Positions 43,397 to 52,922 of a stretch of 64,000 nucleotides of DNA are shown piece by piece (within the stretch, counting starts at the first letter, position 1; the number at the start of each line of letters is the position of its first letter). The position numbers and the translations under genes are program-made. Origin of the DNA: Clostridia bacterium. GTDB lineage: Bacteria > Bacillota > Clostridia > Oscillospirales > CAG-272. The notes under the pieces were generated by a model. That model was not told where the DNA came from and did not search any database. It saw only the letters and a list, made by a program, of their open reading frames with translations. The stretch lies in the NCBI GenBank assembly GCA_017472255.1, contig JAFUQU010000028.1:48097-112096 (forward strand). The letters run 5' to 3'.

Positions 43397-45880
43397 TTAT
43401 TCGATTGTATACGCCGTCACACGCACATCGCCGCATTTTTCCCGTCCGGGAAGCGGGCGGAACGCGATCGTCCTTGTCTCGCCGGGCAGCATGGAGAAGC
43501 AACTGTCCTCAAGCAGCGCCTCGCCTTCCAGTTCCACCGCGTGGACATAGCGTTCGGCGGTGATGGTCACGCTTCCCTCGCCCATGTTGACACGCAGCCC
43601 GTCGGGACAGGGTACGATGGGAAGCTTACCCTCCCGCCAGAAGGTGCGGTCGCGCTGACCGTCCGCCGTCTCCAGCGTCGCCACCAGCGTTTCGCCCTCG
43701 CCGAGCAGGTCGCGCGGTAGGCTGTGAACCACTGCCGAACCTTCGCCGGGCAGCGTCACCTGCACCGATTCCAGCTCCCGAACGCCCTTCGCGCCGACGA
43801 TGGCAAGTTGGAGCGTGGAGGCGGGTCGATTCGCCGTATCGTTGCTCGCCCAAACCGAGAGCCTGCCGTCCAGATGATCGATGGAGATCACCGTATGCGC
43901 CGCCAGCCGTCGGAAGGTGTAGAAGCTGTCCTTGGGAACGCCGTAGTAGTCGATAATCGTCCAACCCGACGCCGCCGGCCAACAGTCCGCCAGCATCCAA
44001 AAAACGATGCCCGAGCAGAACCACATCTCCCGGCGCACCCGTTCCAGCGACACCCGCATCCACTCATGCTGGATGTATTTGCGCTTGAAGTAAGCGTCCT
44101 CGCCGTCGGTGTAATCGCCCAGAATCGCCTTTGCAAACATATCGGCATAGTCGAACAGCTCATGGCGGAGGGCGGGATTGGACTGGGTGTGATAGAGCCA
44201 CATGGCGGTATCGCAGCCGGTGATGTCCCCGTCGGTCATCATTCGGCGCATGGAATCCCGGCAGACCGCGCCCATGGTCGGCTCCTCGGCGATGAAGCGG
44301 GCGTTGTAGGTGCGCAGATATTCCTTGTAATCGGTCAGCCCGCCCTTCTCCAGCCACTGGAAAAAGAAACTGAGATATTGGGTGTTGTGGGTGGTTCCCA
44401 CGGTGTTGGAGGCGTATTTGTCTCCGCCGTAGGGGCTGGACGCGAAGAAGGGGCGGTTGGGGTCAAGCTCATAGAGCACGGGGGCGATGCCCTGATACGC
44501 CGAGCGGCGTCCGGTGTAGTCCACATCGGTATCGCAGCCGTTGACGGCGTTTTCGTTGTCGCCGCTCCACCAGACCAGACAGGGCTGATTGCGGATAAGC
44601 AGCGCGGCGTATTCCGCTTCCCGGCGCAGGCTTTCGATGAACCAGTGCTCGTCCTCGGGATAATGTCCGCAGGCCATCAGGAAGTCCTGCGTCACCAGAA
44701 TGCCCAATCGGGAGCACTCGTTGTAGAAATGCGCCCGCTCGAAGGAACCGCCGCCCCAGACGCGAAGCATATTCACACCAGCCAGCGCCGCCGTTTCCAG
44801 AATGGCGGTAATTTTTTCGTCCATGCCCTCGGTGACGAAGGGCTCGCAGGGCACCCAGTTCTGACCCCGGCAGAGAATTTTCACGCCGTTGATTTTCAGG
44901 ATGAAGCCGGAAAATTTCGTGTTGTTGTCGTAAGCCTGGGAGTGGGGAGTCTTTTTCAGCTCCACGCACTTCGCGTAATTCTCGCTGCCGGGTTCGTCGG
45001 GAAGCTGCTCCACGCGAACGGTGCGGATGCCGAAGACCGTTTCGGACAGCACGACGTCCCCGGTTCGGATGGTCAGGCGGTAGAGGGGCTGTTTGCCATA
45101 GCCCAGCGGGAACCAAAGATTCGGCTGGGGAATGTCGGCGTTCAGCATCAGGCGCGGCTCGGCGCAATAGCGATCGTCCGACCAAACGATGCGCCCCTCC
45201 TCGTCGGTGATGGTGAAGCCAACCCGCGCCCCTTGATTCGGACGCAGACCGAAGCGAATGTCCATGCCCAAAGCCGCGCTGGTATCCTCGACACACTTTG
45301 TCCAGACGTAAACGCTGTCCACGGCGATGGGCAGCTCGTCCGGCTGCTCCAGCCAAACCTCGCCGATGCCGCAGGTAACGAAGCGCATCGTCCAGTCCCA
45401 GCCGTAGGTACACTGCATCCGGCGGGTGTTCATGCGCTCGGTGGTGAATGCGCCGGAACGCTTTTTCTTCCCGGCGACCTTGGTAATCGGGGAAGCGAGG
45501 TAGACGTCGATGGTGTTTTCGCCGGTATGCAACAGGTGTCCGGCGATGAAGCGATGGGGGATGTGACCGTTATCGGTGCTGCCGACGTGGGAGCCGTTGA
45601 CGTAAACATCGCAGTAGGTGTCCAGCTGGGAGAAGACCAGCGCCGTGTCGGCGGCAGGAACGGCGTCCAGCGTGAAGGCGCGGCTGTAGTGCCAGCTGTA
45701 GGTTTCAAAGGCGCGGACGGCTTCGGCGTTGTCCCGCCAGAAGATGTCCCGGGGGAGAATGTCCGCGTGAATCAGGTCGTTGATGACGCTGCCGGGGACG
45801 CTGCCGGAGAATTTCAGCGCCTGCTGTCCCGGCGTAGGTATGCTTTCAGCGTTCCACACGCCGTTTAAGTTGAGCTTCAT
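43397..45880 (-). CDS. GH2-family beta-mannosidase
   Basis: 827 aa. It begins like GH2 sugar-binding domains (FETYSWHYSRAFTLDAVPAA, LDTYCDVYVNGSHVGSTDNG), then the TIM barrel with acid/base Glu in WWSGDNENAVNG (the mannosidase-type W-S-G-x-N-E pattern) and the nucleophile region RFIAEEPTMGAV. No signal peptide, so it should act on imported mannosides. It has its own promoter and lies downstream of the KDG operon on the same strand. The beta-mannosidase call is stronger than beta-galactosidase because of the WSGDNEN motif. Confidence 0.88.
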   Translation of the reverse strand: MKLNLNGVWNAESIPTPGQQALKFSGSVPGSVINDLIHADILPRDIFWRDNAEAVRAFETYSWHYSRAFTLDAVPAADTALVFSQLDTYCDVYVNGSHVGSTDNGHIPHRFIAGHLLHTGENTIDVYLASPITKVAGKKKRSGAFTTERMNTRRMQCTYGWDWTMRFVTCGIGEVWLEQPDELPIAVDSVYVWTKCVEDTSAALGMDIRFGLRPNQGARVGFTITDEEGRIVWSDDRYCAEPRLMLNADIPQPNLWFPLGYGKQPLYRLTIRTGDVVLSETVFGIRTVRVEQLPDEPGSENYAKCVELKKTPHSQAYDNNTKFSGFILKINGVKILCRGQNWVPCEPFVTEGMDEKITAILETAALAGVNMLRVWGGGSFERAHFYNECSRLGILVTQDFLMACGHYPEDEHWFIESLRREAEYAALLIRNQPCLVWWSGDNENAVNGCDTDVDYTGRRSAYQGIAPVLYELDPNRPFFASSPYGGDKYASNTVGTTHNTQYLSFFFQWLEKGGLTDYKEYLRTYNARFIAEEPTMGAVCRDSMRRMMTDGDITGCDTAMWLYHTQSNPALRHELFDYADMFAKAILGDYTDGEDAYFKRKYIQHEWMRVSLERVRREMWFCSGIVFWMLADCWPAASGWTIIDYYGVPKDSFYTFRRLAAHTVISIDHLDGRLSVWASNDTANRPASTLQLAIVGAKGVRELESVQVTLPGEGSAVVHSLPRDLLGEGETLVATLETADGQRDRTFWREGKLPIVPCPDGLRVNMGEGSVTITAERYVHAVELEGEALLEDSCFSMLPGETRTIAFRPLPGREKCGDVRVTAYTIE

Positions 45881-45915
45881 ATGTGGTGTCCTTTCTTAGG
45901 TGGATTGTTGTTATG

Positions 45916-45945
45916 ATTATACCACATATGGGCGAGGTTTGTCAA
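45916..45945 (-). promoter_or_regulatory. Promoter for beta-mannosidase gene
   Basis: Minus strand TTGACA (45940-45945), 18-bp spacer, TATAAT (45916-45921) preceded by TGG. Confidence 0.75.
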
Positions 45946-45985
45946 GTCATTTAATTAAATCAATCCGCTTTTGCTACCTAAGCGT

Positions 45986-47475
45986 TTATTCCGCCGACTG
46001 ATTCACGCGAACAGCCTCGATGGCATCGGCAAGAATTTTATTATTGGCCTCCAGTACGGACTCGATGAAGGAAGCTGCCGGCTTCGCGTTGGAAATCGCG
46101 GCGCGCAGACCGCTTCCTCCGTTTGTCAGGTTGTTGCTCAGCAGTAAAAATGCCGGTTCGTAGACGGTGCTCTGCGTGATGATTTCCAGCATTTCCACGC
46201 TGTCGTCGTCCAGCGCGATTTTTCCGGTCAGCGTCTTCTCATAGTACGCCGGGCGAATCAAATCCATCGAGTAATAGGCCATATCCTCCAGAATCATGCA
46301 CAGCATATCGCTTTTCTGTGCGGAAGTAACCGGTAGAGAGACGGTGGAATTGTGGCTGCTGTGGGAATAGGTATAATAGTTTTCCTGCGTTTCATCAAAC
46401 TTCGGCAGCGGGAGAATGCCATATTCAGTCTGCATATCCCGCAGCTTGGTGCCGCCGACATACAGTCCCTCGATGAAGAACAGCGCCCGGTTGTCGATAA
46501 AGGCGCCCCGGTCATACACATCCCGCTTGGCGGTATACTCGGGACGGTCGGTGTACAGCATCTCGGGAGCCTGAAGAAGGTTTGCGATCTGGTCGTAAAC
46601 CTGATAGAACTGTTCGGATATGGCCACCTCCATGCCTTCGTCTTCGGTCTTCGCCGTGAGAGACAGACCGCTGGAAACCAACAGGCAGTCGATAATACAC
46701 GAGCAGTCCGCCAGACCATAAAGGTCGTTTTCGTCATACTGGCTGTTTCCGTTCAAATCCTCGTAAATTCCCCGGGTCAGGGTGTCCAGCTTTTCCAGCG
46801 TCCATTTGCCCTCCCGAACCGTATCATACAGATTCTCCACCTTGTAATTCTCGGCAATCTGCTTGCTGAAATAGGTCACATAGCTCTGCGTCCAAGTGCC
46901 CACATTCATGTCGCAGACATAGAAATAGTTGGTATCAAGCAGAGAGGTGCGCTCCCGGAGCTGACTGTTCCACCATGGCTTGTCAAGATCGATGTGGGGC
47001 AGCTTGTTCATGTCCATCAGAAGCCCGGAAAGACCGTCGGTCATGGCTGTCAGCGCGCTGTGCAGGATGATGTCGCATTCGGCGCTTCCGGAAAGCACAT
47101 CGTCCTTCAACGTTTTGCTGAGCGCGCTGGCGGAACCGCGGTCAAACCATTCCAGCTGGATGTTGAACTTTTCCTCCACGATCTGATTCCGTTCAAAAAC
47201 CGCGTCGTTGAGCACATCGCCGTTCAGCTCCTCCGCCGCAATATCCCCCGTGGAATTCTGGCGCTGGAATTGCTGTAGGTCCAGAAGGTGATTGTCTCCC
47301 CGCCGAAATCCTGCTTCGGAATGGAGGAGGTGTAGCCGGTCGATTCCGCTTCCGTTGTCACGGCGGAGGTTGTGGTGGTATCCTCCGTCACAGGCGCCGC
47401 GCTGCTCCCGCAGCCCGTAAGCATCGCCGCTGCGCAGAGCAGAGCGGTCAGAGTATAGATATTCTTTTTCATCAT
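45986..47475 (-). pseudogene. Solute-binding lipoprotein, frameshifted near its N-terminus
   Basis: About 496 aa if one base is restored. The N-terminal frame begins MMKKNIYTLTALLCAAAMLT followed by GCGSS (lipobox), then a Thr/Ser tether, up to FWTYSNSSA. From about 47258 the reading continues in another frame with NSTGDIAAEELNGDVLN. One missing C (GCGCC read for GCGCCC) would join them. The body resembles the lipoprotein at 1549-2994 and carries a similar loop, DLNGNSQYDEND. It follows the KDG kinase by 14 bp in an operon with KDPG aldolase and a propeller. No permease nearby. Confidence 0.75.
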
Positions 47476-47489
47476 AATACACTCCTTTT

Positions 47490-48494
47490 TTATCGTCTGA
47501 CGTCCTGAAAGCTCCGGTTCATCACATCCCGGATTTCCCCCACGTCAGACAGATTGAAATCATCCAGAATCGTGTGCTTTACCGCGTTCGACGCGGCGGC
47601 GAAGCCTACCGCTTCCGCGGCATCATAACCGTGTATCAACCCATATATCAGCCCAGCTGAAAATGCATCGCCGCTTCCAACTCGATCCGCCACGTGCAGG
47701 CGGTATTCGGGACTGACCGCGAAGTCCCCGCCGTCGGAAAAAGATGCGTATACCACGGCGTCGCTGGCGGAGGGCGTCCGCCTGACCGTTACGGCGATCT
47801 GACCGATTCCAAGGCGCGCGTGAAGCTGCTTGGTAGTCTCACGCAAGCGCTCCTGTCGATGGTCGTCATCCAGGTCGGAGCCGATTCCTAGCAGCAGCCG
47901 GAAGTGCTCCTCGTTTCCGATCAGGCAGGTGATATACGGCGCCAGCTCCAGAAGAATCGACGCAGCCTTCTCTGGCGTGGACAGCGCCGGACGATAGTTC
48001 ACATCGTATACCACCTGGACAGAACGCCGCGCGGCCTCCGCAGCCAGTTTTTTGCAGCATACTGCCAGACCGTCCGAAAGAGACGGCGTGATGCCGGTCA
48101 GATACAGAATGTCGGTTTCCCCGAGAATCGCGTCCCAGTCGAAATGCTCATAGCAGGCCTCGGTGAAGCTGGAATGGTTCCGGTCGTAAATGACCTTGGA
48201 CGCCCGCACCGACGCTCCCTTTTCCAGAAAATATACGCCCATCCGCTCGCCGCCGAAGACGGTGCGGCTCATGTCCACGCCCAGACCGCGCAGGGCAGTG
48301 ACGGCCCGCCGCGCCAGCATATGCTCCGGCAGACGTGTGACAAACCCAGTCTTTTCCCCCCAGAATGCCAGCGCCGCACAGACATTGGCCTCCGCGCCGG
48401 TAAAGTTCATGTGCATCCAGTCGGCCTGCATAAAGCGTTCCCCCCACATGGGACTGAAATGAATCAGATAGTCGCCGAAGCCTGTGACCTTCAT
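47490..48494 (-). CDS. kdgK: PfkB-family sugar kinase, probable 2-keto-3-deoxygluconate kinase
   Basis: 334 aa. PfkB signatures: N-terminal AEANVCAALAFWGEKTGFVT and C-terminal DRVGSGDAFSAGLIYG with the catalytic Asp. The gene overlaps the KDPG aldolase start by 4 bp, which is the classic kdgK-eda pair, so phosphorylation of KDG to KDPG is the natural reading. Position after a glycan-active operon fits uronate breakdown. Substrate assigned by context. Confidence 0.85.
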   Translation of the reverse strand: MKVTGFGDYLIHFSPMWGERFMQADWMHMNFTGAEANVCAALAFWGEKTGFVTRLPEHMLARRAVTALRGLGVDMSRTVFGGERMGVYFLEKGASVRASKVIYDRNHSSFTEACYEHFDWDAILGETDILYLTGITPSLSDGLAVCCKKLAAEAARRSVQVVYDVNYRPALSTPEKAASILLELAPYITCLIGNEEHFRLLLGIGSDLDDDHRQERLRETTKQLHARLGIGQIAVTVRRTPSASDAVVYASFSDGGDFAVSPEYRLHVADRVGSGDAFSAGLIYGLIHGYDAAEAVGFAAASNAVKHTILDDFNLSDVGEIRDVMNRSFQDVRR

Positions 48495-49141
48495 TCTGAC
48501 ACCGCCTTTCGAACTTCCATACAGCGAAGGATGGCTTCGTGGATACTCTCGCTGTCCCCTGCCTTCAGCATTTCACGCGGAACCATGAAGCTGCCACCGC
48601 AGGCGATTACATTCGAGCACCGCAGGTAATCGGCAAGATTCTCCATGGTAATGCCACCGGTCGGAAGAAACGATATCTCCCGGAAAGCGCCCTGGTACAG
48701 CTTCAACGCTTTGGTGCCGCCGACACATTCCGCCGGGAAAAATTTTACCGTCCGGATTCCCAGAAAAGCGGCTCGCTGGATATCGCTGGGCGTTGCGCAG
48801 CCCGGCAGAAACGGGATGCCCCGGGCCTCTGCCTGCGAAAGCAGCGCCTCATGTAGTCCCGGCGAGACGCAGAAGTCCACTCCGGCGGATGCGACCTGCT
48901 CCAGCGCATCGGCGGTCAGAACCGTTCCCGCGCCGATACGCAGCATCGGACGCAGCCGCCGGATTCGCGCGATGGCTTCCGGCGCAAAGGGATGCCGCAG
49001 CGTGATTTCCACCGTATTGACCGGCGTGTCCTCGATAGCCCGCAGAAGGGTGTCCGTTTCCGCCTGATTCTCAAGGCAGATGACCGGCAGAATCCCTGTC
49101 TGCCGCAGATTGTCCATCAAACGCTCCAACTCCATGTTCAC
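48491..49141 (-). CDS. eda: KDPG (and KHG) aldolase
   Basis: 216 aa TIM-barrel aldolase. Catalytic Lys in IRTVKFFPAE, general acid Glu in VEITLRHPF, and phosphate loop LPTGGIT. It splits 2-keto-3-deoxy-6-phosphogluconate into pyruvate and glyceraldehyde-3-phosphate. Flanked by KDG kinase (4-bp overlap) and the propeller protein (18 bp upstream), forming one operon. Confidence 0.92.
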   Translation of the reverse strand: MNMELERLMDNLRQTGILPVICLENQAETDTLLRAIEDTPVNTVEITLRHPFAPEAIARIRRLRPMLRIGAGTVLTADALEQVASAGVDFCVSPGLHEALLSQAEARGIPFLPGCATPSDIQRAAFLGIRTVKFFPAECVGGTKALKLYQGAFREISFLPTGGITMENLADYLRCSNVIACGGSFMVPREMLKAGDSESIHEAILRCMEVRKAVSE

Positions 49142-49159
49142 AAAATTCCTCCCCTCCGC

Positions 49160-50245
49160 TCAGACGCCGTCCGGCTTACCGCCGGCGGAAACGAGTCGTT
49201 TCGTGTAGGAGCCTTCGCCGAAGCTTCCCCGGCGCATATCCTGCTCGGTGAAGGAAGCGAGGAGGATTTCTCTGGCGCCCGTGCGTTCCCGGTCGTAAGC
49301 GAGCAGCACGCGCCCGTCCCTGCGGATATTGCCGGAGGGATAGGAAACCTCCCTTCGCTCGTCCAGCAGCAGCGGACACAGGAAGCTCTCGCCGTCGTCG
49401 TCCGACAGCAGCGCGGTCAAATGGCTGCGACCTTCAAAGTGGTAATGGGTGACGATCAGCAGCGCTCCCGACGGGAAGCGGGATACGAAAAAGCGGGACG
49501 AGGGGCTTGGAAGTACGAAATCGGATACCTCCGACCAGTTTTTTCCTCCATCCGAAGAGGTCGCCCGCGCGATGCCCTTCTGCGTGCGCAGGAGCATGAC
49601 CAGTCTGCCGTCGCCCGTCTCGAAGACGGTATTCTCGGTGAAGTCCGGCTTCGGATCGACCGCGCCGCCCAGATAGGTCAGTGTCCGCGCCTGATCGACG
49701 GATTCCCACACGGAAGCCTTCTCGTATTCGGGAAAGGGATGCCACGGCGTGGAAATGTGCGTCCAGACCGATGCGCCGAACAGCCAGCGTCCATCCCGCA
49801 GCACCACCGGATTGTCGGCCATGCAGCCGTCGCAGACACGTCTCGGTTCGCCGAAGCGGGGAACCGGCGCGTCCGGATTCTCGCAGACCGCGCACCAGAC
49901 GCCGCCGCGGCCGTCAAAATACCCATAGTTCTGCGTCCAGAAATGATACAAAACGCCTTCGGGACTCATGAACAGAAGCGTTTCGCTTATCCGAACCTCG
50001 TGTTCATACCAGGCATAGAAGGCGAGCTTAAAGTTCGTTCCATCGTCGCTGTAGGCGCAAACGGTGTAGTTGCTGGTATACTCCCCCGCCGAACGGTTAT
50101 CCGCGCTGTAAACGCAGAAAATCTGTCCCTTTTCGGTCAGTGCGGCGGAGGGCGCGCTCTGCCAGAGCCTGCCCTGCGGCGCAAAATCCTCCGACGCTTC
50201 ATAAGTGAAGCGAGGTGGAAGCAGTGAACAATCTTTTTTATCCAT
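49160..50245 (-). CDS. Sialidase-like beta-propeller protein in KDG operon
   Basis: 361 aa from ATG 50245 (GGGAGG upstream). Asp-box-like turns are visible (SSDGGKNW, SDDDGESF, YSDDGTNF), as in BNR/sialidase propellers. No signal peptide. First gene of a run propeller-eda-kdgK-lipoprotein, so it may liberate an acidic sugar that ends up as KDG. No FRIP motif, so GH33 sialidase activity is not supported. It has a perfect palindrome in its leader and is divergent from an AraC regulator. Confidence 0.75.
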   Translation of the reverse strand: MDKKDCSLLPPRFTYEASEDFAPQGRLWQSAPSAALTEKGQIFCVYSADNRSAGEYTSNYTVCAYSDDGTNFKLAFYAWYEHEVRISETLLFMSPEGVLYHFWTQNYGYFDGRGGVWCAVCENPDAPVPRFGEPRRVCDGCMADNPVVLRDGRWLFGASVWTHISTPWHPFPEYEKASVWESVDQARTLTYLGGAVDPKPDFTENTVFETGDGRLVMLLRTQKGIARATSSDGGKNWSEVSDFVLPSPSSRFFVSRFPSGALLIVTHYHFEGRSHLTALLSDDDGESFLCPLLLDERREVSYPSGNIRRDGRVLLAYDRERTGAREILLASFTEQDMRRGSFGEGSYTKRLVSAGGKPDGV

Positions 50246-50262
50246 AATAAAATAACCTCCCG

Positions 50263-50290
50263 TCAGAAATCTGCTGCGGCAGATTTCTGA
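50263..50290. promoter_or_regulatory. Perfect palindrome in leader of the KDG operon
   Basis: 12-bp arms TCAGAAATCTGC (50263-50274) and GCAGATTTCTGA (50279-50290) with a 4-bp centre. It sits between the likely promoter and the ribosome site of the propeller gene: operator or leader hairpin. Confidence 0.6.
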
Positions 50291-50350
50291 TATATTGTTT
50301 GTATCTCTATTATAGCACAGGAATATTGAAAAATAAATAACGCAAATTGC

Positions 50351-50379
50351 TTGCAATTTATCTTAAATTGCTGTATAAT
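50351..50379 (+). promoter_or_regulatory. Promoter for AraC regulator
   Basis: TTGCAA (50351-50356), 17-bp spacer, TATAAT (50374-50379). Confidence 0.65.
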
Positions 50380-50398
50380 AGAACCGGGAGGTGTCTGT

Positions 50399-51208
50399 AT
50401 GAAGATCAACGAGTATTTTTTCCGCCTGAAAGGAAAGGATAATTTTGTAAAAAAGAATCACACGCACAACGAAATCGAGCTGATTCAGGTGCTCTGCGGC
50501 AGCGGAACCGTGCTTAAGAACGACCAGTCCTATCTTTTACAGCGTCAGAATTTGTACATCATCGACGCCAGACGACCACATATTGTGCATCCGATCAACT
50601 GCGACGAATATGAGCGGAACAAAATCGTCATCGAAGCCGATTCGTTTTTCGCTTTCTGCAGGGAAGCCGGATTGGAAACGGTCGCAAAGGAGCTTCTGGC
50701 AGCGGCGCCGATTCCCACCGGCAGCTGTCCGCGCATTGAGCAGCTGTATGAGACGGTCTCGTCCCTGTGTCAGAGCGGCGAGGCGGCGAATATCGGCTTT
50801 GCCCACGGATATGTGCTGGAGCTGCTCCATCTCAGTCATACGCTTTCCCGTTCCAAAAGGAGCGACGGCGAGCGCGATACGGTGCTTCAGCAGATTCTCA
50901 ATGTGATCACAGAGAAAAACGGCGTAACCTCGCTTTCCGAAATCAGCGCCATTCTACATATGAATAAATATTACCTCTGCCATTTGTTCAGGGATCGAAC
51001 CGGCATTACGCTGACCGACTATCTCTCGGAGAAAATTTATGAGCGTGCGGCGCTTCTGCTGGCCGGAACCTCATATGGAATGGATAAGGTGGCGTCGCTG
51101 TGCGGCTTTGCGTCCGCATCCTCGCTGACCCGGTTTTTCAAGAACAAATCCGGCATCTGCCCCAGCGAATTCCGTCAGATCAACAGCGGCAGGCATTTCT
51201 CCGTCTGA
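50399..51208 (+). CDS. AraC-family transcriptional regulator
   Basis: 269 aa from ATG 50399 (GGGAGG upstream). The N-terminal cupin contains the metal-like NHTHNEIELIQVLCGSG and a second half DARRPHIVHPI. The C-terminal double helix-turn-helix reads VTSLSEISAILHMNKYYLCH and KVASLCGFASASSLTRFFKN. Divergent from the propeller-eda-kdgK operon, which is its probable target. The sensed sugar is unknown. Confidence 0.88.
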   Translation: MKINEYFFRLKGKDNFVKKNHTHNEIELIQVLCGSGTVLKNDQSYLLQRQNLYIIDARRPHIVHPINCDEYERNKIVIEADSFFAFCREAGLETVAKELLAAAPIPTGSCPRIEQLYETVSSLCQSGEAANIGFAHGYVLELLHLSHTLSRSKRSDGERDTVLQQILNVITEKNGVTSLSEISAILHMNKYYLCHLFRDRTGITLTDYLSEKIYERAALLLAGTSYGMDKVASLCGFASASSLTRFFKNKSGICPSEFRQINSGRHFSV

Positions 51209-51261
51209 TTCAGCTATTTCAACATATTTCCCCCGCGCGGCAAAAAAATCATCGTCCCCCA

Positions 51262-51290
51262 TTGACTTTGTGCGGGAAATGTGCTATAAT
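51262..51290 (+). promoter_or_regulatory. Promoter for SCIFF peptide gene
   Basis: TTGACT (51262-51267), 17-bp spacer, TATAAT (51285-51290). Confidence 0.75.
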
Positions 51291-51324
51291 ACTATAAGAA
51301 ACTATATTTATGGAGGCTTCTATC

Positions 51325-51486
51325 ATGGAACACATCAAGACGATCAAGACCCGCAATCTCTGCGACAGCGCTAAGAACGGCGGCTGCGGCGAGTGCCAGA
51401 CTTCCTGCCAGTCCGCCTGCAAGACCAGCTGCGGTATCGCTAACCAGAAGTGTGAAAACACCAAGGCAAGCAAGAACAGCAAGTAA
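51325..51486 (+). CDS. scfA: SCIFF peptide (ranthipeptide precursor)
   Basis: 53 aa, seven cysteines, six of them in the conserved block CGECQTSCQSACKTSC...C. The N-terminus MEHIKTIKT matches the SCIFF leader. Known SCIFF peptides (six Cys in forty-five residues) are a near-universal clostridial family whose Cys are joined to Thr residues by a radical SAM enzyme. The maturase gene follows. Short for the main frame but with ATG, ribosome site GGAGG and a consensus promoter. Confidence 0.93.
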   Translation: MEHIKTIKTRNLCDSAKNGGCGECQTSCQSACKTSCGIANQKCENTKASKNSK

Positions 51487-51501
51487 GGGTTTATCAGCTT
51501 G

Positions 51502-51525
51502 AATGCCGCCGTATCCGGCGGCATT
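51502..51525 (+). terminator. Attenuator-like hairpin between SCIFF and maturase
   Basis: AATGCCGCC (51502-51510), 6-nt loop, GGCGGCATT (51517-51525) then TTTT. Partial termination here would give more peptide than maturase mRNA. Confidence 0.7.
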
Positions 51526-51551
51526 TTTCATGATACAGCAAGGAGATTACC

Positions 51552-52922
51552 ATGATTCATCAATACAAACTGGGCGGTTATAACATCGTCCTCGATATCT
51601 GCTCGGGCGCGGTTCACGTGGTGGACGAGGTGGCATACGACATCATCGCCCGATTCCTTGACGGCAGCCGGGAGGATATCCTCGCCGCCATGGCCAAGCA
51701 GCACCCCCATATCCCCGCCGCCGACATCGCCGAATGCTACGACCAGATCGCCGCGCTCAAGGAGGACGGTCAGCTCTTCGCCCCCGATACCTTTGAGCCG
51801 ATGGCCGGCCACCTCAAGGCCAAAACCTCCGGCGTGATCAAGGCGCTCTGCCTGCACATCGCTCACACCTGCAACCTGAACTGCTCCTACTGCTTCGCCA
51901 GCCAGGGCAAATATCACGGCGACCGCGCCGTCATGTCCTTCGAAGTGGGCAAGCAGGCGCTGGATTTCCTCGTCGCCAATTCCGGCAGCCGACGCAATCT
52001 GGAGGTTGACTTCTTCGGCGGCGAACCGCTGATGAACTTCGACGTGGTCAAGCAGCTGGTCGCCTACGCCCGCAGCATCGAAAAGGACGCGGGCAAAAAC
52101 TTCCGCTTTACCCTCACCACAAACGGCGTGCTCATCGACGACGACGTCATCGACTTCGCCAACCGCGAGATGAGCAACGTCGTCCTTTCCCTGGACGGAC
52201 GCCGCGAGATTCACGACCGCTTCCGCGTGGACTACGCCGGAAACGGAAGCTGGGACAAAATCGTCCCCAAATTCCAACAGCTTGTCAAGGCGCGCGGCGG
52301 TAAAAATTACTATATGCGCGGCACCTTCACCCACGCAAACCCCGACTTCCTCGAGGACATTAAAACCATGCTCGATCTGGGCTTCAACGAGCTGAGCATG
52401 GAGCCGGTGGTCTGCGCACCCGGCGACCCTTCCGAGCTGACCGAGGAAGACCTGCCCGTCATCCTCGACCAGTACGAAAAGCTGGCCGAGCTGATGCTGG
52501 AGCGGGATAAAGCCGGCAAGCCCTTTACCTTCTATCACTACATGATCGACCTGTCCGGCGGTCCCTGCATCTATAAGCGAATCTCCGGCTGCGGCTAGGG
52601 AACCGAATATATGGCCGTCACCCCCTGGGGCGATCTTTACCCCTGCCACCAGTTCGTCGGCGAGGAAAAGTTCAAGCTGGGCGATATCTGGAAGGGCGTG
52701 ACCAACACCGAAATTCAGTCCGATTTCGCCTCCTGCAACGTCTACGCCCGCCCCGACTGTAAGGACTGCTGGGCGAAGCTCTACTGCTCCGGCGGATGCG
52801 CCGCCAACGCTTACCACGCCACCGGCTCGGTGCGCGGCGTGTACAAATACGGCTGCGAGCTGTTCCGTAAGCGCATGGAGTGCGCCATTATGGTCGCCGC
52901 CGCCCGGTCCATGGACGAATGA
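51552..52922 (+). CDS. scfB: SCIFF radical SAM maturase, interrupted by in-frame TAG
   Basis: 456 aa when codon 349 (TAG at 52596-52598) is read through. Radical SAM motif CNLNCSYC (CxxxCxxC) at about residues 104-111, GGEPLMNF, and the SPASM part with RISGCG, then after the TAG GTEYMAVTPWGDLYPCHQF, CKDCWAKLYCSGGCAANAY and YKYGCEL. Relatives have Ala or Ser where the TAG lies, which fits a TCG-to-TAG change. Stopping there would remove most SPASM cysteines and leave a dead enzyme. Frame and codon use are fully preserved on both sides. Likely sequencing error or fresh mutation; readthrough cannot be excluded. Confidence 0.85.

Noticed and set aside
43724..45868. 714-codon plus-strand frame opposite the mannosidase gene
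   Set aside because: Same antisense-shadow composition; the minus-strand frame has clear catalytic motifs.
52596..52598. TAG recoded as an amino acid
   Set aside because: TAG terminates sigE and DUF378 in the same window, so the code is standard.
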